Positions 39,945 to 48,841 of a DNA stretch of 64,000 nucleotides are shown here, piece after piece. A program made the translations under genes and the position numbers. Numbering within the stretch: the stretch's first letter is position 1; every line of letters begins with the position of its first letter. The DNA comes from Clostridiales bacterium UBA7273 (GTDB taxonomy: Bacteria; Bacillota; Clostridia; Oscillospirales; Oscillospiraceae), in the NCBI GenBank assembly GCA_002472405.1, contig DKRV01000009.1, forward strand, positions 134,705-198,704, written 5' to 3'. The notes under the pieces were generated by a model. The model did not search any database. It saw only the letters and a list, made by a program, of their open reading frames with translations, and was not told the origin of the DNA.

Positions 39945-40781
39945 ATGTCTATTAAAACTTACAGACCTACCACTCCGGCCCGCAGACAGATGACCGTTTC
40001 CGGCTTTGACGGCGTTGATAAGCACGCAAAGCCCGAGAAGAGCCTGACTGAGGTCCTCAAGAAGAAGTCCGGCCGCAACAGCTACGGCCGCATCACCGTC
40101 CGCCATAAGGGCGGCGGCAACCGTCAGAAGTACCGCGTTATCGACTTCAAGCGCAACAAGCTTGAGATGGAAGGCGAAGTCGTTCGCCTCGAGTACGACC
40201 CCAACCGCAGCGCATTCATCGCACTTATCAAGTACGAAGACGGCGAGCTGCGCTACATCCTCGCTCCTGTCGGCCTGAAGGCCGGCGACAAGGTCGTCTC
40301 CAGTGCCGCGGCCGACATTAAGCCGGGCAACGCACTTCCTCTGGCAAACATCCCTGTCGGTACCGTTATCCACAACATCGAGCTTTACCCCGGCAAGGGC
40401 GCTCAGCTCGTTCGTTCCGCCGGCGTTTCCGCACAGCTCATGGCTAAGGAAAACGGCATGGCTACCGTTCGCCTTCCCTCCGGCGAGTACCGCAAGGTTC
40501 GCCTTGACTGCTTCGCAGTCATCGGCCAGGTCGGCAACATCGACCACTCCAACATCTCCATCGGCAAGGCCGGCCGCAAACGCCACATGGGCATCCGTCC
40601 TACCGTCCGCGGCTCCGTCATGAACCCCTGTGACCACCCCCACGGCGGTGGTGAAGGCAAGTCCCCCGTCGGCCGTCCCGGCCCTGTAACTCCGTGGGGC
40701 AAGCCTGCACTCGGTTACAAGACCCGCAAGACTAAGAACCGCACCGATAAGTTCATAGTCAAGCGCCGCAACGCTAAGTAA
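39945..40781 (+). CDS. rplB: 50S ribosomal protein L2
   Basis: 278 residues; NSYGRITVRHKGGGNRQKYR and the C-terminal MNPCDHPHGGGEGKSPVGR are diagnostic, the latter near the peptidyl-transferase centre. GGGGAGG upstream. Confidence 0.97.
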   Translation: MSIKTYRPTTPARRQMTVSGFDGVDKHAKPEKSLTEVLKKKSGRNSYGRITVRHKGGGNRQKYRVIDFKRNKLEMEGEVVRLEYDPNRSAFIALIKYEDGELRYILAPVGLKAGDKVVSSAAADIKPGNALPLANIPVGTVIHNIELYPGKGAQLVRSAGVSAQLMAKENGMATVRLPSGEYRKVRLDCFAVIGQVGNIDHSNISIGKAGRKRHMGIRPTVRGSVMNPCDHPHGGGEGKSPVGRPGPVTPWGKPALGYKTRKTKNRTDKFIVKRRNAK

Positions 40782-40797
40782 GGAGGGCAAAAGTTAA

Positions 40798-41070
40798 ATG
40801 AGTAGAAGCGTTAAGAAAGGCCCCTTCGCAGCTCCCGAGCTTCTGAAGAGAGTCGATGAAATGAATAAGGCAGGCGAGAAGAAGGTTCTCAAGACCTGGA
40901 GCCGTGCCACTACCATTTTCCCGTCCTTCGTAGGACACACCATCGCAGTACACGACGGCCGCCGTCATGTTCCTGTATACGTCACCGAAGATATGGTCGG
41001 CCACAAGCTCGGCGAGTTTGCTCCCACCCGTACCTTCCGCGGCCATGCAGGCAGCAAGACCGGCAAGTAA
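40798..41070 (+). CDS. rpsS: 30S ribosomal protein S19
   Basis: 90 residues; SRSVKKGPFAAPELLKRV and KLGEFAPTRTFRGHAG match S19, which with S13 forms the 30S head bridge. GGAGG upstream. Confidence 0.97.
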   Translation: MSRSVKKGPFAAPELLKRVDEMNKAGEKKVLKTWSRATTIFPSFVGHTIAVHDGRRHVPVYVTEDMVGHKLGEFAPTRTFRGHAGSKTGK

Positions 41071-41082
41071 GGAGGAGAGAAC

Positions 41083-41430
41083 ATGGACGAAAAGAAAATG
41101 GCAAGAGCAGAAGTCAAGTATGCTCGCATTTCTCCCCGTAAGGTCGGCATCATCTGCGATATGATCCGCAATAAGGACGTCGCCGTTGCAAAGGCACTCA
41201 TGCAGCACACCCCCAAGGCAGGCTGCGAGTACATGATCAAGCTTCTTGACAGTGCCAAGGCAAACGCGGAGAACAATTTTGAAATGGATCCCGAGAAGCT
41301 CTATGTTGCAGTTGCATACGCAACCGGCGGCCCCATCCTCAAGCGCGGCATGCCCAGAGCTCAGGGCCGTATGTACCGCATCAACAAGCGCACCAGCCAC
41401 ATCACCATCTGCGTGGCTGAGAGAGACTAA
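41083..41430 (+). CDS. rplV: 50S ribosomal protein L22
   Basis: 115 residues; RISPRKVGIICDMIRNKDV and GPILKRGMPRAQGRMYRINK (tunnel hairpin) identify L22. The ATG at 41083 has GGAGGAG; an ATG five codons later is possible. Confidence 0.96.
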   Translation: MDEKKMARAEVKYARISPRKVGIICDMIRNKDVAVAKALMQHTPKAGCEYMIKLLDSAKANAENNFEMDPEKLYVAVAYATGGPILKRGMPRAQGRMYRINKRTSHITICVAERD

Positions 41431-41447
41431 GGAAGGAGGCAGAATAA

Positions 41448-42314
41448 ATGGGACAGAAAGTTAATCCTCATGGCATGCGTGTCGGCGTTATCAAAGACTG
41501 GGATTCCCGTTGGTACGCCCGTGCAGACAAAGTCGGCGATCTTATCGTTGAAGACTACAACATCCGTAACTACCTGAAGAAGACCCTCTATTCCGCCGGT
41601 GTTCCTACCATCGAGATCGAGCGCGATTCCAACAAGGTACGCATCTATATCCACTGCTCCAGACCCGGCGTCGTTATCGGCAAGGGCGGCGCAGAGATCG
41701 AGCGCATCCGCCTGTCCGTCGAAAAGATGATAGGCAAGCCCGTAGCGATCTCCATCGTTGAGGTTCGCACCCCCGATACCAATGCTCAGCTCGTAGCAGA
41801 GAACATCGCACAGCAGATCGAGAAGCGTATTTCTCACCGCCGCGCAATGAAGAACGCAATGGGCCGCGCAATGCGTATGGGCGCGAAGGGCATCAAGGTC
41901 ATGTGCTCCGGCCGTCTCGGCGGACGCGAGATCGCAGGCGTTGAGCAGTACCACGACGGTACCATTCCTCTTCAGACTATCCGTGCCGACATCGAGTACG
42001 GCTTTGCAGAGGCAGCCACCACTTACGGCCGCATCGGCGTTAAGGTTTGGATCTACAAGGGCGAAGTCCTTTCCCAGACCCTGCGCACGACCCCCCGTGT
42101 GATGGATATGAACAAGCCCCAGGGCGAGCGTCGTCGTCGCGACGACCGCCGCGGCGGACGCAACGGCGACCGTCGTCAGGGTGGATACAACCGTGATCGT
42201 CAGCAGAACGGCGAACGCCGTCAGGGCGGCTACGGCCAGCGTCCGGCAGGACAGGGCGGCTACAACCGCGGTCCCCGTCCGGCAGCTCCCGCAAAGGAAG
42301 GAGGCAACAACTAA
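41448..42314 (+). CDS. rpsC: 30S ribosomal protein S3 with Arg/Gly-rich tail
   Basis: 288 residues against a usual 215-230. The core has GQKVNPHGMRVGVIKDWDSR, the KH motif VVIGKGGAEIERIR and C-terminal GVKVWIYKGEV. After about residue 222 comes a disordered tail with repeated RRQGGY / GQGGYNRG units and many Arg, Gly, Gln and Asn. S3 lines the mRNA entry channel. Overlaps rplP by one base. Confidence 0.96.
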   Translation: MGQKVNPHGMRVGVIKDWDSRWYARADKVGDLIVEDYNIRNYLKKTLYSAGVPTIEIERDSNKVRIYIHCSRPGVVIGKGGAEIERIRLSVEKMIGKPVAISIVEVRTPDTNAQLVAENIAQQIEKRISHRRAMKNAMGRAMRMGAKGIKVMCSGRLGGREIAGVEQYHDGTIPLQTIRADIEYGFAEAATTYGRIGVKVWIYKGEVLSQTLRTTPRVMDMNKPQGERRRRDDRRGGRNGDRRQGGYNRDRQQNGERRQGGYGQRPAGQGGYNRGPRPAAPAKEGGNN

Positions 42315-42745
42315 TGTTAATGCCTAAGAGAGTAAAGTACCGCAGAGTGCATCGCGGCCGCATGAAGGGCAAAGCGACGCGCGGTAACTTCGTTGCATAC
42401 GGCGAGTTTGGCCTTCAGGCCACCGAGCCGAGCTGGATCACCAGCAACCAGATCGAGGCAGCTCGTATTGCTATGACCCGTTACACCAAGCGTGGCGGTC
42501 AGGTCTGGATCAAGATATTCCCCGACAAGCCCGTAACCGCAAAGCCTGCTGAGACCCGTATGGGTTCCGGTAAAGGCTCTCCCGAGTACTGGGTCGCAGT
42601 CGTTAAGCCCGGCAGAGTGCTGTTTGAGATCGCAGGCGTTCCCGAAGAGACCGCACGCGAGGCTCTGCGCCTTGCCAGCCACAAGCTGCCCTGCAAGACT
42701 AAGATAATTGCCAAGGGCGCTGAGTCTGAGAACGGTGGTGAATAA
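42314..42745 (+). CDS. rplP: 50S ribosomal protein L16
   Basis: 143 residues; MPKRVKYRRVHRGRMKG start and KPAETRMGSGKGSPEYWVA are diagnostic. The ATG overlaps the rpsC stop (TAATG). Confidence 0.97.
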   Translation: MLMPKRVKYRRVHRGRMKGKATRGNFVAYGEFGLQATEPSWITSNQIEAARIAMTRYTKRGGQVWIKIFPDKPVTAKPAETRMGSGKGSPEYWVAVVKPGRVLFEIAGVPEETAREALRLASHKLPCKTKIIAKGAESENGGE

Positions 42746-42746
42746 G

Positions 42747-42941
42747 ATGAAGGCAAATGAAATACGTTCCATGTCCGTAGCAGATCTCGAGAAGAAGCTC
42801 GTAGAACTCAAGAAGGACCTTTTCATGCTCCGTATGCAGCATGCCACCAATCATCTCGATAACCCCGTAAAGATTTCCGCTGTACGGCGTGACATTGCAC
42901 GAGTCAAGACCGTTATCCGCGAGAAAGAACTCGAGCAGTGA
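42747..42941 (+). CDS. rpmC: 50S ribosomal protein L29
   Basis: 64 residues starting MKANEIRSMSVADLEKKL, one base after the rplP stop. Typical helical hairpin protein near the tunnel exit. Confidence 0.95.
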   Translation: MKANEIRSMSVADLEKKLVELKKDLFMLRMQHATNHLDNPVKISAVRRDIARVKTVIREKELEQ

Positions 42942-42955
42942 GGAGGTAAGTCAGA

Positions 42956-43219
42956 ATGAATAATGAAAGAACAACTTCCCGTAAGACTCGCGTTGGCAAG
43001 GTAGTATCCGATAAGATGGATAAGACCGTCGTTGTCATCGTGGAGGATCGCGTCGCACATAAGACCTATAAGAAGATCATCGGCAGAACCTACCGTCTGA
43101 AGGCGCATGACGAAAACAACGAATGCGGCATCGGCGATATCGTTCGCGTGATGGAGACCCGTCCTCTGTCCAAGGACAAGAGATGGCGTGTCGTGGAAAT
43201 CATAGAGAAGGCAAAGTAA
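42956..43219 (+). CDS. rpsQ: 30S ribosomal protein S17
   Basis: 87 residues; GKVVSDKMDKTVVVIVED and DIVRVMETRPLSKDKRWR identify S17. AGGAGGT upstream. Confidence 0.96.
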   Translation: MNNERTTSRKTRVGKVVSDKMDKTVVVIVEDRVAHKTYKKIIGRTYRLKAHDENNECGIGDIVRVMETRPLSKDKRWRVVEIIEKAK

Positions 43220-43231
43220 GGAGGCAGCATA

Positions 43232-43603
43232 ATGATACAGCAGGAAAGTTATCTGAAGGTTGCCGACAATACCGGCGCCAAGGAAATCAAGTGCATCCGC
43301 GTTCTTGGCGGTTCCAAGCGCAGATACGCAAGCATCGGCGACGTGGTCGTAGCTTCCGTCCGCAAGGCTGCTCCCGGCGGCTCTGTCAAGAAGGGCGACG
43401 TCGTCAAGGCAGTTGTCGTGCGCACGGTTAAGTCCGTCCGCCGCGCAGATGGCACCTACGTTCGCTTTGACGAGAACGCAGCGGTCCTTATCAACGGAAC
43501 CGATAAGAACCCCCGCGGCACTCGTATCTTTGGACCCGTCGCTCGTGAGCTGCGCGACAAGGATTACATGAAGATCCTGTCCCTGGCTCCCGAAGTGATT
43601 TAA
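43232..43603 (+). CDS. rplN: 50S ribosomal protein L14
   Basis: 123 residues beginning MIQQESYLKVADNTGAKEI, with VRRADGTYVRFDENAAVLIN. Forms intersubunit bridges. AAGGAGG upstream. Confidence 0.97.
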   Translation: MIQQESYLKVADNTGAKEIKCIRVLGGSKRRYASIGDVVVASVRKAAPGGSVKKGDVVKAVVVRTVKSVRRADGTYVRFDENAAVLINGTDKNPRGTRIFGPVARELRDKDYMKILSLAPEVI

Positions 43604-43617
43604 GGAGGGCACAGAGA

Positions 43618-43923
43618 ATGAAAATTAAGACTGGCGATAAAGTCATAGTCCTGTCCGGCAAGGACAAGGGCAAGACCGGCAAGGTCATTTCCGCAGACCC
43701 CAAAAACGGCAAGGTCATCGTTGAGGGCGTCAGCGTAGCCACCAAGCATCAGAAGGCAAAGAAGCAGGGCCAGGACGGCGGCATCATGAAGATCGAGACC
43801 CCCGTGTATGTCAGCAAGGTTCAGCTCGTCTGCCCCAAGTGCAATAAGGGCGTCCGCGTCGGCTACAAGTACGTTGCAGACAAGAAGCTGCGCGTTTGCC
43901 GCAAGTGCGGCACCGAAATCTGA
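43618..43923 (+). CDS. rplX: 50S ribosomal protein L24
   Basis: 101 residues; KOW motif KIKTGDKVIVLSGKDKGKTG. The second half has CPKCNKGVRVGYKY and CRKCGTEI, a zinc-ribbon-like pair of CxxC motifs. AAGGAGG upstream. Confidence 0.96.
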   Translation: MKIKTGDKVIVLSGKDKGKTGKVISADPKNGKVIVEGVSVATKHQKAKKQGQDGGIMKIETPVYVSKVQLVCPKCNKGVRVGYKYVADKKLRVCRKCGTEI

Positions 43924-43941
43924 GAAAGGAGATAACTTACT

Positions 43942-44481
43942 ATGACAAGAATGAAGAAAAAGTACGTTGAGGAAGTTGCTCCTGCTCTGATGGAGAAGTT
44001 CCAGTACAAGTCCGTTATGCAGATCCCCAAGATCGACAAGATCGTTGTATCCGTCGGCTGCGGCGACTGCAAGGATAATGCAAAGGCACTTGATAACGTT
44101 ATCAAGGAGATCTCTGCGATCACCGGCCAGCACGCTGTTGCTACCGTCGCAAGAAAGTCCGTCGCTAACTTCAAGCTCCGTGAGGGCATGCATGTCGGTG
44201 TTAAGGTCACTCTGCGTCAGGATCGCATGTGGGAGTTCCTCGACAGACTGCTTAACGTTGCTCTTCCCCGTGTTCGTGACTTCCGCGGTATCTCCGCAGA
44301 CGCATTCGACGGCCGCGGCAACTACAGCATGGGCCTGAAGGAACAGATCATCTTCCCCGAGATCGATTACGATAAGATCGAGAAGCTGCGCGGTATGAAC
44401 ATCGCTATCACCACCACCGCACAGACCGATGAAGAAGCACGCGAGCTGCTCAGACTCATGGGCGCTCCGTTCGCGAACTAA
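43942..44481 (+). CDS. rplE: 50S ribosomal protein L5
   Basis: 179 residues; SVMQIPKIDKIVVSVGCGD and VALPRVRDFRGISADAFDGR identify L5, which binds 5S rRNA with L18. AAAGGAGA upstream. Confidence 0.97.
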   Translation: MTRMKKKYVEEVAPALMEKFQYKSVMQIPKIDKIVVSVGCGDCKDNAKALDNVIKEISAITGQHAVATVARKSVANFKLREGMHVGVKVTLRQDRMWEFLDRLLNVALPRVRDFRGISADAFDGRGNYSMGLKEQIIFPEIDYDKIEKLRGMNIAITTTAQTDEEARELLRLMGAPFAN

Positions 44482-44494
44482 GGAGGAACTGACA

Positions 44495-44680
44495 ATGGCA
44501 AAGAAATCTATGATTCTCAAGCAGCAGGCTCCTGCTAAGTTCTCTACCCGTAAGTACAATCGCTGCAAGATCTGCGGCCGTCCTCATGCTTATCTGCGTG
44601 ACTACGGCATCTGCCGTATCTGCTTCCGCGAGCTGGCTTACAAGGGTCAGATCCCCGGCGTCCGCAAGGCATCCTGGTAA
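44495..44680 (+). CDS. rpsN: 30S ribosomal protein S14, zinc-binding type
   Basis: 61 residues: MAKKSMILKQQ start, then CKICGRPHAY and CRICFRELAYKGQIPG, the two CxxC pairs of type Z S14. AAGGAGG upstream. Last gene before a 350-bp gap in the spc operon. Confidence 0.96.
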   Translation: MAKKSMILKQQAPAKFSTRKYNRCKICGRPHAYLRDYGICRICFRELAYKGQIPGVRKASW

Positions 44681-44726
44681 TCGGACGCTAAGGATGAAAA
44701 AAGCATCGCTTTTTGCTTAAAAAAGC

Positions 44727-44755
44727 TTGCAATATCAAGCTCTTTGCGGTAAAAT
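44727..44755 (+). promoter_or_regulatory. Internal promoter upstream of rpsH
   Basis: TTGCAA (44727-44732), 17-bp spacer, TAAAAT (44750-44755), in the 350-bp rpsN-rpsH gap. Suggests separate transcription of the rpsH-to-infA part. Confidence 0.6.
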
Positions 44756-44780
44756 AGTATGATGCCAATTTTGCGGAAAA

Positions 44781-44833
44781 CGAAGTTGAGATACACCGAG
44801 AATATCGGTGTATCTCTTCGGCGGTTTTTCAAA
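44781..44833 (+). promoter_or_regulatory. Strong leader hairpin in the rpsN-rpsH gap
   Basis: GAGATACACCGA (44788-44799) pairs perfectly with TCGGTGTATCTC (44805-44816), extended by GAA/TTC; GCGG and TTTTT follow at once. It can act as terminator or attenuator. The rest of the gap to 45030 has a small TGCC/GGCA hairpin and a C-rich structured leader without a gene. Confidence 0.65.
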
Positions 44834-45030
44834 TATTGCCTCGGAAGGCATCTTTTGAGGCGAAACCCCACGCAGTTTGCGCCCGAGACCCCGAACCCCC
44901 GATCAAGGCTCGGCCGTCGAGCTCAAACTTAGGTCGTCGAAAGGCCGCAGCTAATCATGTATTAGTGCGGAACCTCGTCGCCAAAACCGAGGGCAAGTCC
45001 CCGGTAACTTCTAAAAAAGGAGAAAAAATT

Positions 45031-45429
45031 ATGCAGATCACAGACCCCATTGCAGATATGCTGACCCGCATCCGCAACGCCGGTGTAGCGAAGCATGAAA
45101 CTGTCGATGTCCCCGCATCGAAGATGAAGAAGGCAATTGCTGAGATCCTTCTCAACGAAGGCTACATCAAGAGCTTCCAGATTATCGACGACGGCACCCA
45201 GGGCATCATCCGCATCACCCTCAAGTATCTCCCCGGCAAGGAGAAGGCCATCCAGGGTCTTCGCCGTGTCTCCAAGCCCGGTCTGCGCGTTTACGCAGGA
45301 GCAGACGAGCTGCCCAAGGTCCTCAAAGGCCTCGGTATCGCAATCGTATCCACCTCAAAGGGCGTCATGACCGACAAGGCTGCTCGCGCAGCACACATCG
45401 GCGGCGAAGTCCTTGCATTCGTATGGTAA
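45031..45429 (+). CDS. rpsH: 30S ribosomal protein S8
   Basis: 132 residues: MQITDPIADMLTRIRNAGVA start and TSKGVMTDKAARAAHIGGEV end. AAAAAAGGAG precedes this ATG; an upstream in-frame start is rejected because its product resembles nothing. S8 binds 16S h21 and in E. coli represses the spc operon. Confidence 0.97.
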   Translation: MQITDPIADMLTRIRNAGVAKHETVDVPASKMKKAIAEILLNEGYIKSFQIIDDGTQGIIRITLKYLPGKEKAIQGLRRVSKPGLRVYAGADELPKVLKGLGIAIVSTSKGVMTDKAARAAHIGGEVLAFVW

Positions 45430-45444
45430 GGAGGAAAGCTAACT

Positions 45445-45984
45445 ATGTCAAGAATCGGTAGAGCTCCCATTACCGTCCCTGCAGGAGTGGAAGTTAAGGT
45501 TGACGGTCAGCACGTTTCCGTCAAGGGCCCCAAGGGCGCACTTGAGATGAACGTAGCACCCACTATGAAAGTCGAAGTCGAAGCAGGCGTCGTTCACGTC
45601 ACCCGTCCCAATGACGACAAGATGAACAGATCCCTCCACGGCCTGACCCGTACCCTCATCAACAACATGGTCGTCGGCGTATCCGAAGGATTCTCCAAGA
45701 CCCTCGAGGTCAACGGCGTTGGTTACCGTGCATCCAAGGAAGGCAAGAACCTGGTTCTGAACGTTGGTTATTCGCATCAGGTCATCATGCCTGAGACCGA
45801 GGACATCCAGATCGATGTTCCCAACCCCAACCAGATCATCGTCAAGGGTATCGACAAGCAGAAGGTCGGCCAGTTTGCAGCAGAAGTTCGTGGCAAGCGT
45901 CCTCCCGAGCCGTACAAGGGCAAGGGTATCAAGTATGACCACGAAGTTATCCGCCGCAAAGAAGGCAAGACCGGCGCTAAGTAA
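45445..45984 (+). CDS. rplF: 50S ribosomal protein L6
   Basis: 179 residues; MSRIGRAPITVPAGVEV start and KRPPEPYKGKGIKYDHEVIR near the end. AAGGAGG upstream. Confidence 0.97.
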   Translation: MSRIGRAPITVPAGVEVKVDGQHVSVKGPKGALEMNVAPTMKVEVEAGVVHVTRPNDDKMNRSLHGLTRTLINNMVVGVSEGFSKTLEVNGVGYRASKEGKNLVLNVGYSHQVIMPETEDIQIDVPNPNQIIVKGIDKQKVGQFAAEVRGKRPPEPYKGKGIKYDHEVIRRKEGKTGAK

Positions 45985-46000
45985 TAGGAGGTGTGCCTGA

Positions 46001-46360
46001 ATGATTAAAAGACCTGATACAAGAGCGCAGCGCATCAAGCGCCACGCAAGAGTACGCGGCAAGATCTCCGGCACCGCCGAAAGACCTCGCCTGAGCGTAT
46101 TCCGCAGCGAGAATCACATCTATGCCCAGATCATCGACGACGTTGCAGGCAAGACCCTCGTGTCCGCCTCCACCGTTGAAAAGGGCTTTGAAGGCAACGG
46201 CAGCAATGTCGAGGCCGCAAAGAAGATCGGCGCAACCGTCGCCGAGCGCGCACTGGCAAAGGGAATCGAGAACGTCGTGTTCGACCGCGGCGGCTACATT
46301 TTCCACGGCCGTGTAGCAGCACTTGCAGAAGGCGCCCGTGAGGGCGGCCTGAAATTCTAA
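46001..46360 (+). CDS. rplR: 50S ribosomal protein L18
   Basis: 119 residues; RHARVRGKISGTAERPRLSV and VFDRGGYIFHGRVAALAEGA are diagnostic. Binds 5S rRNA with L5. TAGGAGG upstream. Confidence 0.97.
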   Translation: MIKRPDTRAQRIKRHARVRGKISGTAERPRLSVFRSENHIYAQIIDDVAGKTLVSASTVEKGFEGNGSNVEAAKKIGATVAERALAKGIENVVFDRGGYIFHGRVAALAEGAREGGLKF

Positions 46361-46379
46361 GGGGAGGAGGAAAACTATT

Positions 46380-46904
46380 ATGGCATACAATAATGACAGA
46401 AGAGATCGCCGCAGAGACGAGGAAGCATCCGAGTTTGTTGAAAAGGTAGTTTCCCTCAACCGCGTCAGCAAGACCGTCAAGGGCGGCCGTGTTATGAAGT
46501 TCAGCGCACTTTGCGTCGTCGGCGACGGCAAGGGCCGCGTTGGCTACGGCCTGGGCAAGGCAAACGAAGTTTCCGAAGCTATCCGCAAGGGTCTTGAGGA
46601 TGCAAAGAAGAACATCGTTACCGTCACCCTCCAGGGCACGACCATTCCTCACGAGATCATCGGCGCTTTCGGCGCAGGCCGCGTCCTGCTCAAGCCCGCA
46701 GCACCCGGTACCGGCGTTATCGCCGGCGGCGCTGTCCGTGCAGTCGTTGAGGCAGCCGGCATCAAGGACATCCGTACCAAGTGCCTGCGCACCAACAATC
46801 CCGCAAACGTCGTTGCAGCAACCATGCAGGGTCTTATGTCTCTGCGCGACGCAGCTCAGGTAGCTGCAGTCCGCGGCAAGACTCCTGAAGAAGTTCAGGC
46901 TTAA
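46380..46904 (+). CDS. rpsE: 30S ribosomal protein S5
   Basis: 174 residues; EFVEKVVSLNRVSKTVKGGR and GRVGYGLGKANEVSEAIRKG identify S5. GGGGAGGA upstream. Confidence 0.97.
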   Translation: MAYNNDRRDRRRDEEASEFVEKVVSLNRVSKTVKGGRVMKFSALCVVGDGKGRVGYGLGKANEVSEAIRKGLEDAKKNIVTVTLQGTTIPHEIIGAFGAGRVLLKPAAPGTGVIAGGAVRAVVEAAGIKDIRTKCLRTNNPANVVAATMQGLMSLRDAAQVAAVRGKTPEEVQA

Positions 46905-46916
46905 GGAGGACTTGAA

Positions 46917-47096
46917 ATGGCTAATCTGAGAATTAAGCTCGTCAAGAGCCTGAACGGTCGCCTCGATAAGCACATTGCGACCGCAAACTCCCTCGGACTG
47001 CACAAGATCGGCAACGAGACCGTTCAGCCCGACAACCCCCAGACCAGGGGCAAGATCGCCAAGATCGGCTATCTCCTCCAGGTAACTGAAGAATAA
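46917..47096 (+). CDS. rpmD: 50S ribosomal protein L30
   Basis: 59 residues read from the sequence: MANLRIKLVKSLNGRLDKHI start, SLGLHKIGNE and GKIAKIGYLLQVTEE end. AAGGAGG upstream; fits exactly between rpsE and rplO as expected for the spc operon. Confidence 0.96.
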   Translation: MANLRIKLVKSLNGRLDKHIATANSLGLHKIGNETVQPDNPQTRGKIAKIGYLLQVTEE

Positions 47097-47110
47097 GGAG
47101 GAAAAGCATA

Positions 47111-47551
47111 ATGTATATTCATGAACTTTCTCCCGTAGCTGGCTCCACCCACGTTGACAAGCGCAAGGGCAGGGGCCACGCAACCGGCAACGGCAAGACC
47201 GCAGGCCGCGGCCACAAGGGCCAGAAGGCACGTTCCGGCGGCGGCGTCCGCATCGGCTTCGAAGGCGGCCAGATGCCTCTGGCACGTCGTATCCCGAAGA
47301 GAGGCTTCAACAACATCTTTGCAAAGCCCCTCGAGGCGATCAACGTTTCCGATCTCGAAAAGTTCGAGGACGGCGCAGTTGTTGACGCGAAGGCTCTTCT
47401 CGACGCAGGCGTGCTTTCCAAGTGCCGCTACGGCGTTAAGATCCTCGGCAATGGCGAGATAAGCAAGAAACTTACTGTTAAGGCTTCCGCTTTTTCTGAA
47501 ACCGCAAAAGAGAAAATTGAGGCGGCAGGCGGAAAGGCCGAGGTGATCTAA
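47111..47551 (+). CDS. rplO: 50S ribosomal protein L15
   Basis: 146 residues; KRKGRGHATGNGKTAGRGHK and GFEGGQMPLARRIPKRGF identify L15. AAGGAGG upstream. Its stop abuts the secY start. Confidence 0.97.
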   Translation: MYIHELSPVAGSTHVDKRKGRGHATGNGKTAGRGHKGQKARSGGGVRIGFEGGQMPLARRIPKRGFNNIFAKPLEAINVSDLEKFEDGAVVDAKALLDAGVLSKCRYGVKILGNGEISKKLTVKASAFSETAKEKIEAAGGKAEVI

Positions 47552-48826
47552 GTGCTGCAGACAATGCGTAACGCATGGAAGATCGATGACCTGCGTCATA
47601 AGATACTCTTTACGCTCGTCATCATCCTCCTTTACCGCCTCGGTAATGCCGTTCCCGTTCCTTACGTCAACATCGATGCCCTCAACGGTTACTTTGCTCA
47701 GATGCAGAACACCGTTCTCGGCCTGCTGAACGTAATGAGCGGCGGTGCGTTCTCAAACGCAACGATCTTCGCACTTTCCATCCAGCCTTACATCAACGCA
47801 TCCATCATCATTCAGCTCCTGTGCATCGCAATCCCTGCGCTCGAGCGTATGAGCAAGGAAGAGGGCGAGGAAGGCAAGAAGAAGATCGCCTCCATCACTC
47901 GTTACACCACCGTAGCAATCGGCCTGATCCAGGGCTTTGCTTACTACTACATGATCATGAAGTCCGGCTTCCTGACCGCTGACGGCCAGGGCGTCTGGGC
48001 GGCGATCGTCATCATCCTGACCTTCACCTCGGGCTCTGCCCTTATCATGTGGCTCGGCGAGCAGATCACAGAGTTCGGCATCGGCAACGGTATTTCCATC
48101 ATCCTGTTTGCAAGTATCGTTTCCCGTTTTCCGCCGTCCCTGTACAAGATGATCACCAACACCGTAAACGGCACCGTAGCATGGTGGGTCAACGTCCTCC
48201 TGCTCCTCGGCGCACTTGCAATGATCGTTCTGATCGTTCTGATAAACGACTCAGAGCGCCGCATCCCCGTCCAGTACGCAAAGCGCGTTGTCGGACGTAA
48301 GATGTACGGCGGCCAGAGCACTCACCTCCCCATGAAGGTTAACATGTCCGGCGTTCTGCCCATCATCTTTGCGCAGTCCATAGCGACCCTGCCCGCGACC
48401 ATCGCGGCATTCACCGGTCACTCCGACAGCGCATGGGCAAGCACGACCAGCATCCCCTATGCGATAATCTACTTCCTGCTGATCATCTTCTTCGCTTATT
48501 TCTACTCCACCATCCAGTTCAACCCCGTGGAAGTTGCAAATAACCTCAAGAAGAACGGCGGCTACATCCCCGGCTTCCGTCCGGGCAAGCCGACCAGCGA
48601 ATTCATCAAGAAGGTGCTCAACAAGATCACCCTGTTCGGCGCGATCTATCTGGGTATAATCGCAATAGTTCCTATCCTCATCAGCCACTTCAGCACTTCC
48701 GCATCCCTCAGCGGCATCTCCCTCGGCGGCACTTCGATAATCATCGTTGTCGGTGTTGCACTTGAGACTGTCCGCGCACTCGAGGCACAGATGCTGATGC
48801 GCAACTACAAGGGCTTCCTTAGCTAA
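47552..48826 (+). CDS. secY: Preprotein translocase channel subunit SecY
   Basis: 424 residues with ten membrane helices. KILFTLVIILLYRLGNAVPV is helix 1, the plug follows, and QPYINASIIIQLL is conserved. The GTG at 47552 follows GAGGTGAT and the rplO stop directly; an ATG four codons later is possible. Forms the conduit used by SecA (31586). Confidence 0.96.
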   Translation: MLQTMRNAWKIDDLRHKILFTLVIILLYRLGNAVPVPYVNIDALNGYFAQMQNTVLGLLNVMSGGAFSNATIFALSIQPYINASIIIQLLCIAIPALERMSKEEGEEGKKKIASITRYTTVAIGLIQGFAYYYMIMKSGFLTADGQGVWAAIVIILTFTSGSALIMWLGEQITEFGIGNGISIILFASIVSRFPPSLYKMITNTVNGTVAWWVNVLLLLGALAMIVLIVLINDSERRIPVQYAKRVVGRKMYGGQSTHLPMKVNMSGVLPIIFAQSIATLPATIAAFTGHSDSAWASTTSIPYAIIYFLLIIFFAYFYSTIQFNPVEVANNLKKNGGYIPGFRPGKPTSEFIKKVLNKITLFGAIYLGIIAIVPILISHFSTSASLSGISLGGTSIIIVVGVALETVRALEAQMLMRNYKGFLS

Positions 48827-48841
48827 GAAGGTGCAAGAGAT

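Noticed and set aside
44836..45030. N-terminal extension of rpsH
   Set aside because: The extra 65 residues resemble nothing and the AAAAAAGGAG site points to the ATG at 45031.
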